NCBI GenBank assembly: GCA_016932715.1
Contig: JAFGCG010000052.1
Span: forward strand, 1-64,000
Source of the DNA: Anaerolineales bacterium
GTDB taxonomy: Bacteria > Chloroflexota > Anaerolineae > Anaerolineales > Villigracilaceae
Direction of reading: 5' to 3'
DNA: 64,000 bases
Below the pieces are notes generated by a model, which did not search any database, was not told the origin of the DNA, and saw only the letters and a list, made by a program, of their open reading frames with translations. Numbering within the stretch: position 1 is the stretch's first letter; each line of letters opens with the position of its first letter. The translations under genes and the position numbers were made by a program. Shown one piece after another: positions 18,045-26,835 of this stretch.

Positions 18045-19012
18045 AAATCTGGCATAGACACAGTGGGATCATCCTCCCTGTTCTGGTGATTGCTGCTCTG
18101 ACGCTCTGGCCAGTCATCACCGGAAAAGCATCCAACCGGGAGAGCGCGTTCACGATTTTGAAGGCGATCGCCCTGGCGTCGAGCCTGAATATATTGCTGG
18201 GATATACAGGCTATGTCAGTTTCGGTCATATCGTCTTCTATGGATTTGGCGGTTATGTCGGTCTCTTTCTCCTCACCGAAAACGAATGGTCCCTGTGGAC
18301 TGCCATGCTGGCAGGCGGACTCGCCTCCGGCATGCTGGCATTTCTGCTCGGCACAGCCATTCTGCGGTTACGCGGCGCCTACTTCGCGCTGGCGACCATC
18401 GGCATCAACGAAGCCATGAAAGCCTTCATCAACAACTTCGACCTGTTCGGCGGACCGACAGGGATTACGCTCAATTTCAGCGTCTACAAACCCTATGGGG
18501 GCGCGGCACAGGCGCTGCAAACCTCCTTCTATGCTGGCGCAGGTCTCGCCTTGCTGGCCATCGTACTAAGTCATATTGTCCGGACGTCAAAGTTCGGGCT
18601 CGGGCTGCTGGCGATCCGCGAAAATGAAGACGCGGCGGAAGTGATGGGCGTGGTTACACCGCGCACAAAGACCTGGGCCTACGTGCTTTCCGCGATCGTT
18701 CCCGGCATGATCGGCGTCCTGTTCTTCTTCAAGAATGGGAATGTCGAACCCCATGATGCGTTCCCACTGCATGCCTCCATCGAGATTTTGGTGATGGTCA
18801 TGTTGGGCGGCCAGGGAACCGTGCTGGGTCCGATCCTGGGTGCGTTCGCCTACCAGGGCATGCGCGGTTACCTGGTGACCAGTGAATTCTTCAAGGATAT
18901 TCAACTGTCCGTATCCGGTGCGCTGCTCCTGCTGATCGTGCTCTTCATCCCGGCGGGCGCGATTGGCTGGCTAAGGCATCGCATCCCAACGTTGAGGAGG
19001 GTCCTGGCATGA
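18041..19012 (+). CDS. livM: branched-chain amino acid-type ABC transporter permease LivM
   Basis: Second permease subunit, 323 residues, about ten hydrophobic segments. Family blocks ILLGYTGYVSFGHIVFYGFG and RGAYFALATIGINEA, and the ATPase-contact loop GLGLLAIRENEDAAEVMGV, are clear. ATGA overlaps couple it to livH before and livG after. Confidence 0.94.
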   Translation: MKIWHRHSGIILPVLVIAALTLWPVITGKASNRESAFTILKAIALASSLNILLGYTGYVSFGHIVFYGFGGYVGLFLLTENEWSLWTAMLAGGLASGMLAFLLGTAILRLRGAYFALATIGINEAMKAFINNFDLFGGPTGITLNFSVYKPYGGAAQALQTSFYAGAGLALLAIVLSHIVRTSKFGLGLLAIRENEDAAEVMGVVTPRTKTWAYVLSAIVPGMIGVLFFFKNGNVEPHDAFPLHASIEILVMVMLGGQGTVLGPILGAFAYQGMRGYLVTSEFFKDIQLSVSGALLLLIVLFIPAGAIGWLRHRIPTLRRVLA

Positions 19013-19764
19013 CCATCCTACTTTCTCTACAGGGTGTCTCAAAACGCTTTGGGGGATTACAGGCGCTGTTGAACATCACCTTCGACCTGCCGCAGGGTCA
19101 GATTCTGGGATTGATCGGTCCAAACGGCGCGGGGAAAACGACTCTCTTCAACGTGATCAACGGCGTTTATCCTCCCGAAAGTGGCCGTACCGTCTTTCGC
19201 GACAAGGACGTGACGGGCCTCAAGCCTTATCATCTTGCCCAAATGGGCATGGCGCGCACTCATCAAATCGTGCGGCCGCTGAACGAACTGTCGGTTCGGG
19301 AAAATGTGATGGTCGGCGCGTGCTTCGGACACGAGAACCAGGACCTGGGCAACGCCTCAAAGATCGCGGACGAGGTGCTGGAATTCGTCGGGCTGGCAGC
19401 CAGAGTCGATCAACTGGCAGGCAGCCTGAACGTCGCGCAAAAGAAGCGCCTGGAAATGGCGCGCGCCCTGGCAGCGCATCCCTATCTGCTGCTCCTGGAT
19501 GAGGTGCTGGCGGGTCTCAATCACTCCGAAATAGACAGCATGATCCAGACTGTGTTGAAGATCCGCGAGCAGGGGATCACGATCATTATGATCGAACACG
19601 TGATGAAGGCTGTCATGAATATCTGTGACCGGATCATCGTTTTGGATTACGGGCAGCAGATCGCAGAGGGCAATCCCGAAGCGATCGCCAGTGACCCGAA
19701 AGTCGTCGAAGCGTATTTGGGCGATCCGCGCCTGGCTGAGCAGCTTTTGGAGGAGGAGGTGTAA
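19009..19764 (+). CDS. livG: ABC transporter ATP-binding protein LivG
   Basis: ATPase subunit, 251 residues. Walker A GPNGAGKTT near residue 40, Q-loop in HLAQMGMARTHQIVRPL, Walker B LLLLDEVLAGLN and the switch His in MIEHVMKAVM. The signature region reads LNVAQKKRLEMARAL in place of the canonical LSxGQ(Q/K)R, so the LSGGQ Gly is replaced, as is common in LivG. The C-terminal tail AEGNPEAIASDPKVVEAYLG is typical of LivG. Confidence 0.94.
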   Translation: MTILLSLQGVSKRFGGLQALLNITFDLPQGQILGLIGPNGAGKTTLFNVINGVYPPESGRTVFRDKDVTGLKPYHLAQMGMARTHQIVRPLNELSVRENVMVGACFGHENQDLGNASKIADEVLEFVGLAARVDQLAGSLNVAQKKRLEMARALAAHPYLLLLDEVLAGLNHSEIDSMIQTVLKIREQGITIIMIEHVMKAVMNICDRIIVLDYGQQIAEGNPEAIASDPKVVEAYLGDPRLAEQLLEEEV

Positions 19765-19766
19765 TC

Positions 19767-20477
19767 ATGGCACTTCTCGAAGTAAAAGAGATCACCTCCG
19801 GCTACGGCGAAGTACAAATCCTGTGGGGCTCCAGCATGTACCTGGAAAAGGGCAAGCTGACCTGCCTGGTCGGCGGCAATGGTGTTGGAAAAACGACATT
19901 GCTCCGGACCATTATGGGGTTGCTGCAGCCCTGGAGCGGCACCATCAACTTCGATGGAAAGGACGTCAGCAAACTGCCCGCCTATACCAAAGCCGAAATG
20001 GGACTCGTGCTCGTCCCGGAAGGCCGGCAGCTCTTTACCGATATGACCATCTACGAAAACCTGGAGATGGGCGCCTCCAACCAGCGCGCCAGACCCAAGT
20101 TCGCGCACAATCTCGAGCGCGTCTACGAGATGTTTCCTCGCCTGAAGGAGCGCAGCGCCCAAAAGGCCGGCACGTTGAGCGGCGGCGAACAGCAGATGCT
20201 GGCGGTCGCACGCGGCATCATGGCAGACCCGACGATCCTTTTCATCGATGAATTATCACTGGGTCTCGCTCCCGTTCTCGTCTTAGCGCTGTTCGACAGC
20301 TTGAAACAGTTGCGAGAACAAGGAATGACCATCCTGCTGGTGGAACAAAACATCCAGCTGGCTTTGGCGATCAGTGATTACGGCTACGTGATCGTGGAAG
20401 GCAGGATCGAGTTGGAAGGAGAAGCCCGAAAACTGATCAAGGACAAACACATCCGTGAGGCGTATCTAGGCTTGTAA
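19767..20477 (+). CDS. livF: ABC transporter ATP-binding protein LivF
   Basis: Second ATPase subunit, 236 residues, 2 bases after livG. Walker A GGNGVGKTT, signature TLSGGEQQMLAVARG, Walker B ILFIDELSLGLAP and switch His region LLVEQNIQLAL are intact. The LivF-type ending IREAYLGL is present. It closes the five-gene transporter set. Confidence 0.94.
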   Translation: MALLEVKEITSGYGEVQILWGSSMYLEKGKLTCLVGGNGVGKTTLLRTIMGLLQPWSGTINFDGKDVSKLPAYTKAEMGLVLVPEGRQLFTDMTIYENLEMGASNQRARPKFAHNLERVYEMFPRLKERSAQKAGTLSGGEQQMLAVARGIMADPTILFIDELSLGLAPVLVLALFDSLKQLREQGMTILLVEQNIQLALAISDYGYVIVEGRIELEGEARKLIKDKHIREAYLGL

Positions 20478-20488
20478 CCAAAAGTGCG

Positions 20489-20494
20489 TATAAT
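20489..20494 (+). promoter_or_regulatory. -10 box upstream of the CBS-ACT gene
   Basis: TATAAT 11 bases after the livF stop and 51 bases before the next start. No -35 of note. Suggests separate expression of the CBS-ACT gene. Confidence 0.4.
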
Positions 20495-20545
20495 GTCTTT
20501 GTAAGGTTCTTTCGAAAAGATCGCTTGCATTGCATGGAGGTAAAA

Positions 20546-21187
20546 ATGTTTGTCGGCGAAAGAATGTCCCGTCCTGTGATTTCCGTGTCACCCGATGAGC
20601 CCATCAATGAAGTCCTGGCGATGTTCAGGGAGGAGCACATCCGCCGCGCTCCGGTGATGAAAGACAACAAGCTGGTCGGCATTGTCGCAGAAAGAGACCT
20701 GCTGAATGCCTCCCCGTCTTCGGTCACCACGCTGAGTGTCTGGGAAATGAACTATCTGATCAGCAAAGTGACGGTGAAAAACGTCATGACGAAAAAGGTC
20801 ATTACAGTTGACAGGGATACCCCGATCGAGGAGGCTGCCCGCATCATGGCAGACAAGAAGATTGGTGGACTGCCTGTGATGAGCGCAGACAAAGTGGTCG
20901 GCATGATCACGGAAACCGACCTCTTTAAAATTTTCCTCGAACTGATGGGCGCCCGCCAGAAAGCGATCCGCGTCACGGTCACGATCCCGGCGCAGCCCGG
21001 CGAATTGGCAAAGATCACCGGAGCCATTTCCAGCAACGGCGGCGATTTCATTGCGTTCGGCATGTTCTCAGGTCCCGACGCGAATTCAAGGGTCGTCACC
21101 TTCAAGGTGCAGGGGATCAAGAAGGAAAAGATCAAAGAAGTCCTTAGCGATATCGTGCTGAAGTTCTGGGATATCCGAGTGAGCTGA
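20546..21187 (+). CDS. CBS-pair and ACT domain protein (AcuB-like)
   Basis: Regulatory protein of 213 residues: two CBS domains (about 1-55 and 75-135, with VSPDEPINEVLAMF and VDRDTPIEEAARIM) that usually bind adenosyl nucleotides, then a C-terminal ACT-like domain (VTVTIPAQPGELAKITGAIS) that usually binds amino acids. No catalytic domain. Start chosen at the ATG after TGGAGG. Its place after a Liv-type transporter fits an amino-acid or energy-sensing role, but the target is unknown. Confidence 0.85.
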   Translation: MFVGERMSRPVISVSPDEPINEVLAMFREEHIRRAPVMKDNKLVGIVAERDLLNASPSSVTTLSVWEMNYLISKVTVKNVMTKKVITVDRDTPIEEAARIMADKKIGGLPVMSADKVVGMITETDLFKIFLELMGARQKAIRVTVTIPAQPGELAKITGAISSNGGDFIAFGMFSGPDANSRVVTFKVQGIKKEKIKEVLSDIVLKFWDIRVS

Positions 21188-21251
21188 TTATTTTATATCG
21201 GTCGAACCGCCTCCAGACTCGCACCAACCTGCCCCTGCAAGCCCGCATAAA

Positions 21252-21290
21252 AAGACAGACCATCACCGGGATGGCCTGTCTTCTGTTTTT
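21252..21290. terminator. bidirectional terminator between convergent genes
   Basis: Stem AAGACAG-A-CCATC / GATGG-C-CTGTCTT with one mismatch. T-rich tracts follow on the plus strand (TTCTGTTTTT) and on the minus strand (CTTTTTAT). It serves the CBS-ACT gene and the convergent thiol peroxidase gene. Confidence 0.8.
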
Positions 21291-21314
21291 CTATATCGAC
21301 AAACAACTCAAAGA

Positions 21315-21839
21315 TTATTTCAACGCTTCCTTTGCGGCACGGATCACTTCGTCATAATCCGGTTCCTGCCCGAGCGACGGCAGGTAATTGACATAGGTTA
21401 GCTTGCCGTCGCGCCCAACAATGAACACTGCCCGCCGCAGGTAACGGCGTTCCTTGATGAGCGCACCATATTTCAAGCCAAACTCTGCCTCCACCATGTC
21501 GGAAACGACCTTCACTTTATCCACACCGGCTGCAGCACACCAGCGCTTCTGCGCCATGGGGGTATCCGCGCTGATGGTATAGATCACAATATCATCGCTT
21601 AATTTCGCGGCTTCTTCATTGAAGCGCCGGGTTTCGCGGTCACATGTATCCGTATCCAGGGAAGGGACAGCCGAAAGAATGATTACTTTGCCTTTTGATT
21701 CCTGAAGCGGGTTTACCTGAGTCCAACCCGCTACCACTCCCGTGAATTCAGGAGCCCTGTCTCCCACTTTGACCTCATCACCGAGCAGCGTCGCGAATTT
21801 ATCACCCAACTTCAAAACATCTGTACGAACAGTTACCAT
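21315..21839 (-). CDS. tpx: thiol peroxidase (Tpx-type peroxiredoxin)
   Basis: Reduces hydrogen peroxide and lipid hydroperoxides, reduced in turn by thioredoxin. The 174 residues have the Tpx motif SLDTDTCDRETRRFN with the peroxidatic Cys, and a second Cys in KRWCAAAG at the place of the Tpx resolving Cys, so an atypical 2-Cys mechanism is expected. KVGDRAPEFT and TLLGDEVKVGD match the family N-terminus. AAGGAGAGAG lies just before the start. Confidence 0.93.
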   Translation of the reverse strand: MVTVRTDVLKLGDKFATLLGDEVKVGDRAPEFTGVVAGWTQVNPLQESKGKVIILSAVPSLDTDTCDRETRRFNEEAAKLSDDIVIYTISADTPMAQKRWCAAAGVDKVKVVSDMVEAEFGLKYGALIKERRYLRRAVFIVGRDGKLTYVNYLPSLGQEPDYDEVIRAAKEALK

Positions 21840-21901
21840 ATGCTCTCTCCTTGTTATTAAACTAGTAAATAGATACCTGTACTGTACAAACTCTTACCTT
21901 C

Positions 21902-22645
21902 TTAGCGCCTGCCTGTCCTTTTGACCGTTTCATTGCCTTTCAGTCCATCGATCTCCTCGCGGGTGAGATAGCGCCACTGCCGCGGCTTGAGATTTCCCAG
22001 TCGCAGCGACCCGATCCGGACGCGTACGATCCGCACGACGGGCAAACCAAGCTGCCTGCAGGTTTCGCGGATCTGGCGTTTCCTCCCCTCGCCCATGACG
22101 ACGCGCACCCAGGCACCTTTTCCCTGCGCGCTTTCGAAGCGGACATCCACCGGCGCGGTCTTATACTCATCCTCGAGGACGACGCCTCTTCTCCACGCCT
22201 CGAGCTGATCCGGGTCCGGACGCCGCGCCAGCAGGACGCGGTATTCTTTTTGGTGACCGAACTTTGGATGGGTGAGTTTATTCGTGAGGTCGCCGTCGTT
22301 CGTCATCAGAACCAGGCCTTCGCTCTCGAAGTCCAGCCGGCCGACGGGATGGACGTGCTGAGGGACCTCCACCAGGTCGCGCACCGTTTGGCGCTCGTCG
22401 CCGCGCTCCTTCTCCACCGCGGATAGTACCATGCGCGGCTTGTAGAGGGCGATGTACGTCAACGCCTCCGCCGCGGCGATCGGCTTCCCATCGACGGTGA
22501 TCTTATCGGCACGAGGCTCAGCCTTCTGGCCGAGCGTGGCGATCTGTCCATTCACACGGACGCGGCCTGCGGTGATGAAGTCCTCGCAGGCACGCCGCGA
22601 TCCATATCCCGCCTGGGCAAGTATTTTCTGTAATCTCTCAGGCAT
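21902..22645 (-). CDS. RsuA/RluB-family rRNA pseudouridine synthase
   Basis: Isomerises uridine to pseudouridine in rRNA. An S4 RNA-binding domain opens the protein (ERLQKILAQAGYGSRRACEDFI), followed by the catalytic domain with GRLDFESEGLVLMTNDG (catalytic Asp) and MGEGRKRQIRETCRQLG. The 247-residue length from the ATG at 22645 fits RluB. A TTG at 22654 in frame lies directly against a TATAAT box and is not a credible start. Whether the target is 23S (RluB) or 16S (RsuA) rRNA cannot be settled here. Confidence 0.9.
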   Translation of the reverse strand: MPERLQKILAQAGYGSRRACEDFITAGRVRVNGQIATLGQKAEPRADKITVDGKPIAAAEALTYIALYKPRMVLSAVEKERGDERQTVRDLVEVPQHVHPVGRLDFESEGLVLMTNDGDLTNKLTHPKFGHQKEYRVLLARRPDPDQLEAWRRGVVLEDEYKTAPVDVRFESAQGKGAWVRVVMGEGRKRQIRETCRQLGLPVVRIVRVRIGSLRLGNLKPRQWRYLTREEIDGLKGNETVKRTGRR

Positions 22646-22654
22646 AGCGGTCAA

Positions 22655-22660
22655 ATTATA
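22655..22660 (-). promoter_or_regulatory. -10 box abutting the pseudouridine synthase start
   Basis: TATAAT on the minus strand, 9 bases before the ATG, with no ribosome site between. The mRNA would have a leader of about 0-3 bases. Confidence 0.5.
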
Positions 22661-22728
22661 ACCGCTTGACGCAGGTTTCCGGGCTTATGGATGATGCTTA
22701 TCGAATCGCCCTCTGGATGTTGGAATCT

Positions 22729-23847
22729 CTAGCGCTCTTCTTCGAAGATCTGGATCATCTCCACATCGACTTGTTTTTCGCCGCCATCCTGATATTTCAT
22801 ATCCATCACAGGCCCGATCTCCCACCAGCGGCGCGGTCGATACAGAGCGACGCCATTGTCGCTCCAGACGTGAACCTCAACCGGTCCGAAGGCAGGCATG
22901 GGTATCTGAGATTGCGTCACGCCGTCGACTTTCAGGCTGCCCAACCACTCCGTCTGATCGATCCAGTGCAAGCGGATCTCATAGGTATGCAGGCTCTGAA
23001 CGTCGACTTGCAGCGGCTCTACCTGCACCATGATCATGCTGAGGGCAAGGTAGCAAAGCGGACCATTGTGTCCCATGACCAATGATTCCTCGCCCATGAC
23101 GACAAAACCGAACATGTCAAACTGCTCCGAGAGCAAACCGTCTTCCCGGAGCGTGCCAACCGGCTGAAAGATCACACCGGCCGAGCCGTAAAATCCTTCG
23201 CTTACCCGCATTGTGAATTTCAAGACAACATCTCTGGATGCGGAAGGGCGAAAGCCGCTTCCGCCAATCAGTGAAACATTATTGTACTGGTCCGCGGCCG
23301 GCACGTGCCAATCTGAACTTTCGTCCTTGAACGAGGGATCGGGAAAATGCTGAAGCGTCAGGGATTGGTCCAATGCCATCGCAGCAGAGTGCCATGCCAT
23401 TCCATTGGAAACTTCCCCCCCACCGTTGATGGTTGTAAATTCCCAAAAATCAGGGGACAACTCTCCATCGAAATGATCCTCGGCAGGCGGAGGATTTTGG
23501 AATTCACTGGGAGCCTTTGCGGCAAGATTGACAAGCCGCTGGGTTTCGCTTCTGACCACCCAGGCTGAATACAACTGGCGATAATTCAGTCCGAGCCATA
23601 AAAGCAGCAGTGCCAGGAATAGAAACGTGAGTTTTGTTTTGCGATCTGCTAATCTAATTAATAGGCTGATCTTCTTCATGGTGTCTTTTCCGTCTGCTCC
23701 GAACCTTGACCACTTGTTCACACAGCTCCGATACAAAAATAAGCCAAAAGATACCTGGACTATGCCGCTGATGATGCCGATTGTCTTTCCCGCAGTTTGA
23801 TTGTAGCACCATAGCCGTAGTTTATCGTAGTTTGCTGGCGAGAGCAT
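22729..23847 (-). CDS. membrane-anchored protein with lectin-like extracytoplasmic domain, function unknown
   Basis: Not recognised by name. From the ATG at 23847, which has a strong TAAGGAG site 6 bases upstream, it has 372 residues with two hydrophobic segments: IGIISGIVQVSFGLFLY, and LTFLFLALLLLWLGL after a basic stretch. A second start at 23679 (MKKISLLIRL) would leave only the second anchor and 316 residues. The rest looks extracytoplasmic and beta-rich, with DHFDGELSPDFWEF, SRDVVLKFTMRV and YGSAGVIFQPVG, a pattern seen in concanavalin-like jelly-roll folds. Trp- and Asp-rich. Divergent from the LCP gene. No operon partner. Confidence 0.55.
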   Translation of the reverse strand: MLSPANYDKLRLWCYNQTAGKTIGIISGIVQVSFGLFLYRSCVNKWSRFGADGKDTMKKISLLIRLADRKTKLTFLFLALLLLWLGLNYRQLYSAWVVRSETQRLVNLAAKAPSEFQNPPPAEDHFDGELSPDFWEFTTINGGGEVSNGMAWHSAAMALDQSLTLQHFPDPSFKDESSDWHVPAADQYNNVSLIGGSGFRPSASRDVVLKFTMRVSEGFYGSAGVIFQPVGTLREDGLLSEQFDMFGFVVMGEESLVMGHNGPLCYLALSMIMVQVEPLQVDVQSLHTYEIRLHWIDQTEWLGSLKVDGVTQSQIPMPAFGPVEVHVWSDNGVALYRPRRWWEIGPVMDMKYQDGGEKQVDVEMIQIFEEER

Positions 23848-23981
23848 TAAACTCTCCTTACAAGTAAATGTCAATCAATCGCCTGGCGATTTGGAACAAA
23901 AGCACGATCCTGGCCGTTATGGTATACAATTAAGTCTGAACAAGAGTCCATAACCTTCCCGGATTTTCTAAAGAACCCAGC

Positions 23982-25451
23982 ATGTCTACACTCCATTCCC
24001 AGCGGCATTTAATTCGCGGAATTGTTTTCTGGGGCGTTGCGCTGCTCATCGCTGGCGGACTCTACAGTTTCATCCGTACATTTACCATTTGCTGGCGGAT
24101 CACCTCGCTGCCGGGTATTCCCCCAGCCAGTTGCGCTGGCGAGACAGTCAATCCGTTTGAGCCACCGGTCATTGTCGGTGACACCAGAACACCCAAACCA
24201 ACATTGACGCCTGAGCCGCAGGTCTCGGAGGATGCCGAGTATCCAACCTGGGATGGCGCGAGCCGCATCAACATCCTGTTTGTGGGACTGCGCGGGGGCG
24301 ACCCGATCAAGGAAGATTGCCCCTTTTGTACCGACACGCTGATCTTATTGACTGTGGATCCCACCACCAAAACGGCCGGGATGCTTTCCATCCCACGCGA
24401 TATGTGGGTGAATATCCCGGGCTTCGGTTACAGCCGGATCAACACCGCCTGGACGCTTGGCAGGGGTTCCAAACTGCCCGGTGGCGGTCCGGCACTGACC
24501 ATGAAAACGGTCTCCCATTTTATCGGCGTGCCGGTTGACTACTATGTACAGGTCGACTTCGATACATTTGTGGATATCATCGATTTGATCGGTGGGGTGG
24601 ATATTTACAACGACGAAACGATGGTGCTGGATCCCATGTCGCACGGCACAGACTTCCCAAAGGTCAAAATTACCTGCTGCGGGATGCGGCACCTGAATGG
24701 AACCGTCGCACTGGCGTACGCCCGCTGCCGTCACCAGGAGCAGGGCTGCAAGGATGGCGATGTCGGCCGCGCCAGACGTCAGCAGAAGGTGATTTTTGGA
24801 ATCCGTGAGAAGGTTCTAAGTCCGGAGAATTTCCCCGTCCTGATGGCGCGGGCGCCCAGGCTCTACGACACCTTTTCCGCAGGCATTCATACGAACATGT
24901 CTTTAGAGGATGCCATCAAATTAGCTATGCTGGTTAGGGATATTCCCAGGGAGAGCATCAAAAACGGGGTGATCGAGCACAACATGATGTCGTACGGCAT
25001 GGTCATCCTGGGCGGGCAGAATGCCAGCATCATGAAACCTCTGCCGGATAAGATTCGCCTCCTGCGCGACGAGATCTTTACTTCCAGCGGACCGACGGGC
25101 CCGCTGGCGCAGGGCGATCCGGCAGCTCTGATGCAGGCAGATGGCGCCCGTATCCGCCTGCTGAATGGGACGAATACGAAACAGCTCGAGGAGCAGACGG
25201 CAACCTATTTGTCACAGCAGGGGCTGACGGTCACAGAGCTCGGCAATACCAGGGCGCCCAGCCGGACCACGATTATTCTCTATTCGCCCAAGCTTTACAC
25301 GCTGCGGTTTCTCGTCGGTCTCTTTGGGATTTCCCGGAACAATGAGATCCGTATCAAGCCTGACCCGACCGAAACGGTCGATATCGAGATCTGGCTCGGC
25401 AGCGACTGGACCGACAAACTCCAGCGGGTCATTAATGCCGGTGAACCCTGA
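23982..25451 (+). CDS. LytR-CpsA-Psr family cell-wall glycopolymer ligase
   Basis: LCP enzymes transfer lipid-linked glycopolymers to peptidoglycan outside the membrane. The 489 residues begin with one anchor helix (about 11-33), then the LCP domain with NILFVGLRGGD, DTLILLTVDPTTKTAGMLSI, PRDMWVNIPGFGYSRINTA and the Arg-rich YARCRH...DVGRARRQQ, then a C-terminal LytR_C domain (IRLLNGTNTKQLEEQTATYL). Six Cys lie in the exported part (for example CPFC and CC), possibly as disulfides. Its TGA and the convergent hemL stop abut as TGATCA, with no gap and no terminator. Confidence 0.9.
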   Translation: MSTLHSQRHLIRGIVFWGVALLIAGGLYSFIRTFTICWRITSLPGIPPASCAGETVNPFEPPVIVGDTRTPKPTLTPEPQVSEDAEYPTWDGASRINILFVGLRGGDPIKEDCPFCTDTLILLTVDPTTKTAGMLSIPRDMWVNIPGFGYSRINTAWTLGRGSKLPGGGPALTMKTVSHFIGVPVDYYVQVDFDTFVDIIDLIGGVDIYNDETMVLDPMSHGTDFPKVKITCCGMRHLNGTVALAYARCRHQEQGCKDGDVGRARRQQKVIFGIREKVLSPENFPVLMARAPRLYDTFSAGIHTNMSLEDAIKLAMLVRDIPRESIKNGVIEHNMMSYGMVILGGQNASIMKPLPDKIRLLRDEIFTSSGPTGPLAQGDPAALMQADGARIRLLNGTNTKQLEEQTATYLSQQGLTVTELGNTRAPSRTTIILYSPKLYTLRFLVGLFGISRNNEIRIKPDPTETVDIEIWLGSDWTDKLQRVINAGEP

Positions 25452-26735
25452 TCACCAGGTCTTGAACGTCTGCGCTGCAGCTGCAACCGTCGCCGCGATC
25501 ACATCCTCGTTGTGCACAATCGATAAGAACCCCGCTTCAAATTGCGACGGCGCGAGATAGACACCCTGTTCCAGCATCTTCTGGAAGAACTTCCCGAACT
25601 GGGCTTTATCCGCTGCCTTGACCGTATTCCAATCGACCGGCTTGACCTCGCTGAAGAAGGTGGTCCGCATCGTGCCAACCCGCGTCTGCTGGATCGGGAC
25701 CCCAGCCTTTTTCGCCGCCGATTCGATTCCCGCCTCCAACTGGCGGCCGCGCGTTTCCATTTCGCGCCACACCTTCTCGTCCCGGATCAAATCCAGGGTC
25801 GCGATGCCCGCGCTCATCGCCAGCGGATTGCCAGCCAGTGTCCCGGCCTGATACATCGGTCCGGCGGGCGCGACCATTTGCATGATCTCCCGCTTCCCGC
25901 CATACGCGCCGACCGGAAGCCCGCCGCCGATGACTTTGCCCAATGTCGTCAGGTCAGGCTTGATGTTGTAGAGTGCCTGCGCACCGCCCTTGTAAACGCG
26001 GAAGCCCGTCATCACTTCGTCGAAGATCAAAATGGACCCTTCACGCTCTGTGATCGCGCGCAAGCCCTCGAGAAAGCCTGGACCCGGGGGGACAACGCCC
26101 ATATTCCCTGCCACCGGCTCGACGATGATCGCAGCAATCTGCTCGGGATATTTTTTGAACAGGGCTTCGACTGAATCGAGATTGTTGAAATCCGCCACCA
26201 GGGTATCTTTCACCGTGTCCGCCGGCACGCCGGGCGAATCGGGCAAGCCAAGCGTCGCGACGCCCGAGCCGGCCTGGACCAGCAGCAGGTCCGCGTGACC
26301 GTGATAACAGCCATCGAACTTGACGATCTTGTCACGTTTGGTGTACGCGCGCGCCAGCCTCAATGCAGACATCGTGGCTTCCGTGCCCGAATTGACGAAG
26401 CGGATCATCTCGATATTCGGCATGAATTCCATGACATTCTTTGCCAGGTCAATTTCAAGCGGACTGGGCGCTCCATACGATGTCCCTTTGACCGCCGCCT
26501 GCTGAATGGCTTCCACGACCTTCGGATGAGCATGACCCGCAATGAGCGGTCCCCATGAAAGGACATAGTCAATGTAGCGGTTGCCATCGACGTCGTAGAG
26601 ATAGGGTCCTTTGCCGCAGTCGACGAAGAGTGGCTGGCCGCCTACTGCGCGAAAAGCACGCACGGGCGAGTCCACGCCGCCAGGCAGCAGCTTTTGTGCT
26701 TCTTGAAAGAGAGAGATGGATTTGGTGATGTTCAT
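25452..26735 (-). CDS. hemL: glutamate-1-semialdehyde 2,1-aminomutase
   Basis: PLP enzyme that forms 5-aminolevulinate from glutamate-1-semialdehyde, the product of HemA encoded at the other end of this operon. Family blocks: [40 protein letters not shown], and the PLP-Lys in [19 protein letters not shown]. The 427 residues match the family. It is the last haem gene, separated from hemY by 54 bases of tandem heptamer repeat. Confidence 0.97.
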   Translation of the reverse strand: MNITKSISLFQEAQKLLPGGVDSPVRAFRAVGGQPLFVDCGKGPYLYDVDGNRYIDYVLSWGPLIAGHAHPKVVEAIQQAAVKGTSYGAPSPLEIDLAKNVMEFMPNIEMIRFVNSGTEATMSALRLARAYTKRDKIVKFDGCYHGHADLLLVQAGSGVATLGLPDSPGVPADTVKDTLVADFNNLDSVEALFKKYPEQIAAIIVEPVAGNMGVVPPGPGFLEGLRAITEREGSILIFDEVMTGFRVYKGGAQALYNIKPDLTTLGKVIGGGLPVGAYGGKREIMQMVAPAGPMYQAGTLAGNPLAMSAGIATLDLIRDEKVWREMETRGRQLEAGIESAAKKAGVPIQQTRVGTMRTTFFSEVKPVDWNTVKAADKAQFGKFFQKMLEQGVYLAPSQFEAGFLSIVHNEDVIAATVAAAAQTFKTW

Positions 26736-26743
26736 AAGACCTC

Positions 26744-26835
26744 GAGAGAAGAGAGTAGAGAACAGAGAACAGAGAACAGAGAACAGAGATTAGAGAAAAG
26801 TATGGGTAGAAGTCTTACTGCTCTCTACTCTTCTA
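26744..26835. repeat. tandem AGAGAAC heptamers and their inverted partner between hemL and hemY
   Basis: Four perfect AGAGAAC units (26757-26784) are followed by two diverged units to 26798. Further right, CTCTCTACTCTTCTATTCTCT is the approximate reverse complement, so the whole can fold back. The last about 15 codons of hemY are written in this sequence. Confidence 0.7.

Noticed and set aside
26757-26798. CRISPR-like array from regularly spaced AGAGAAC units
   Set aside because: Units are contiguous heptamers without spacers, so a simple tandem repeat.
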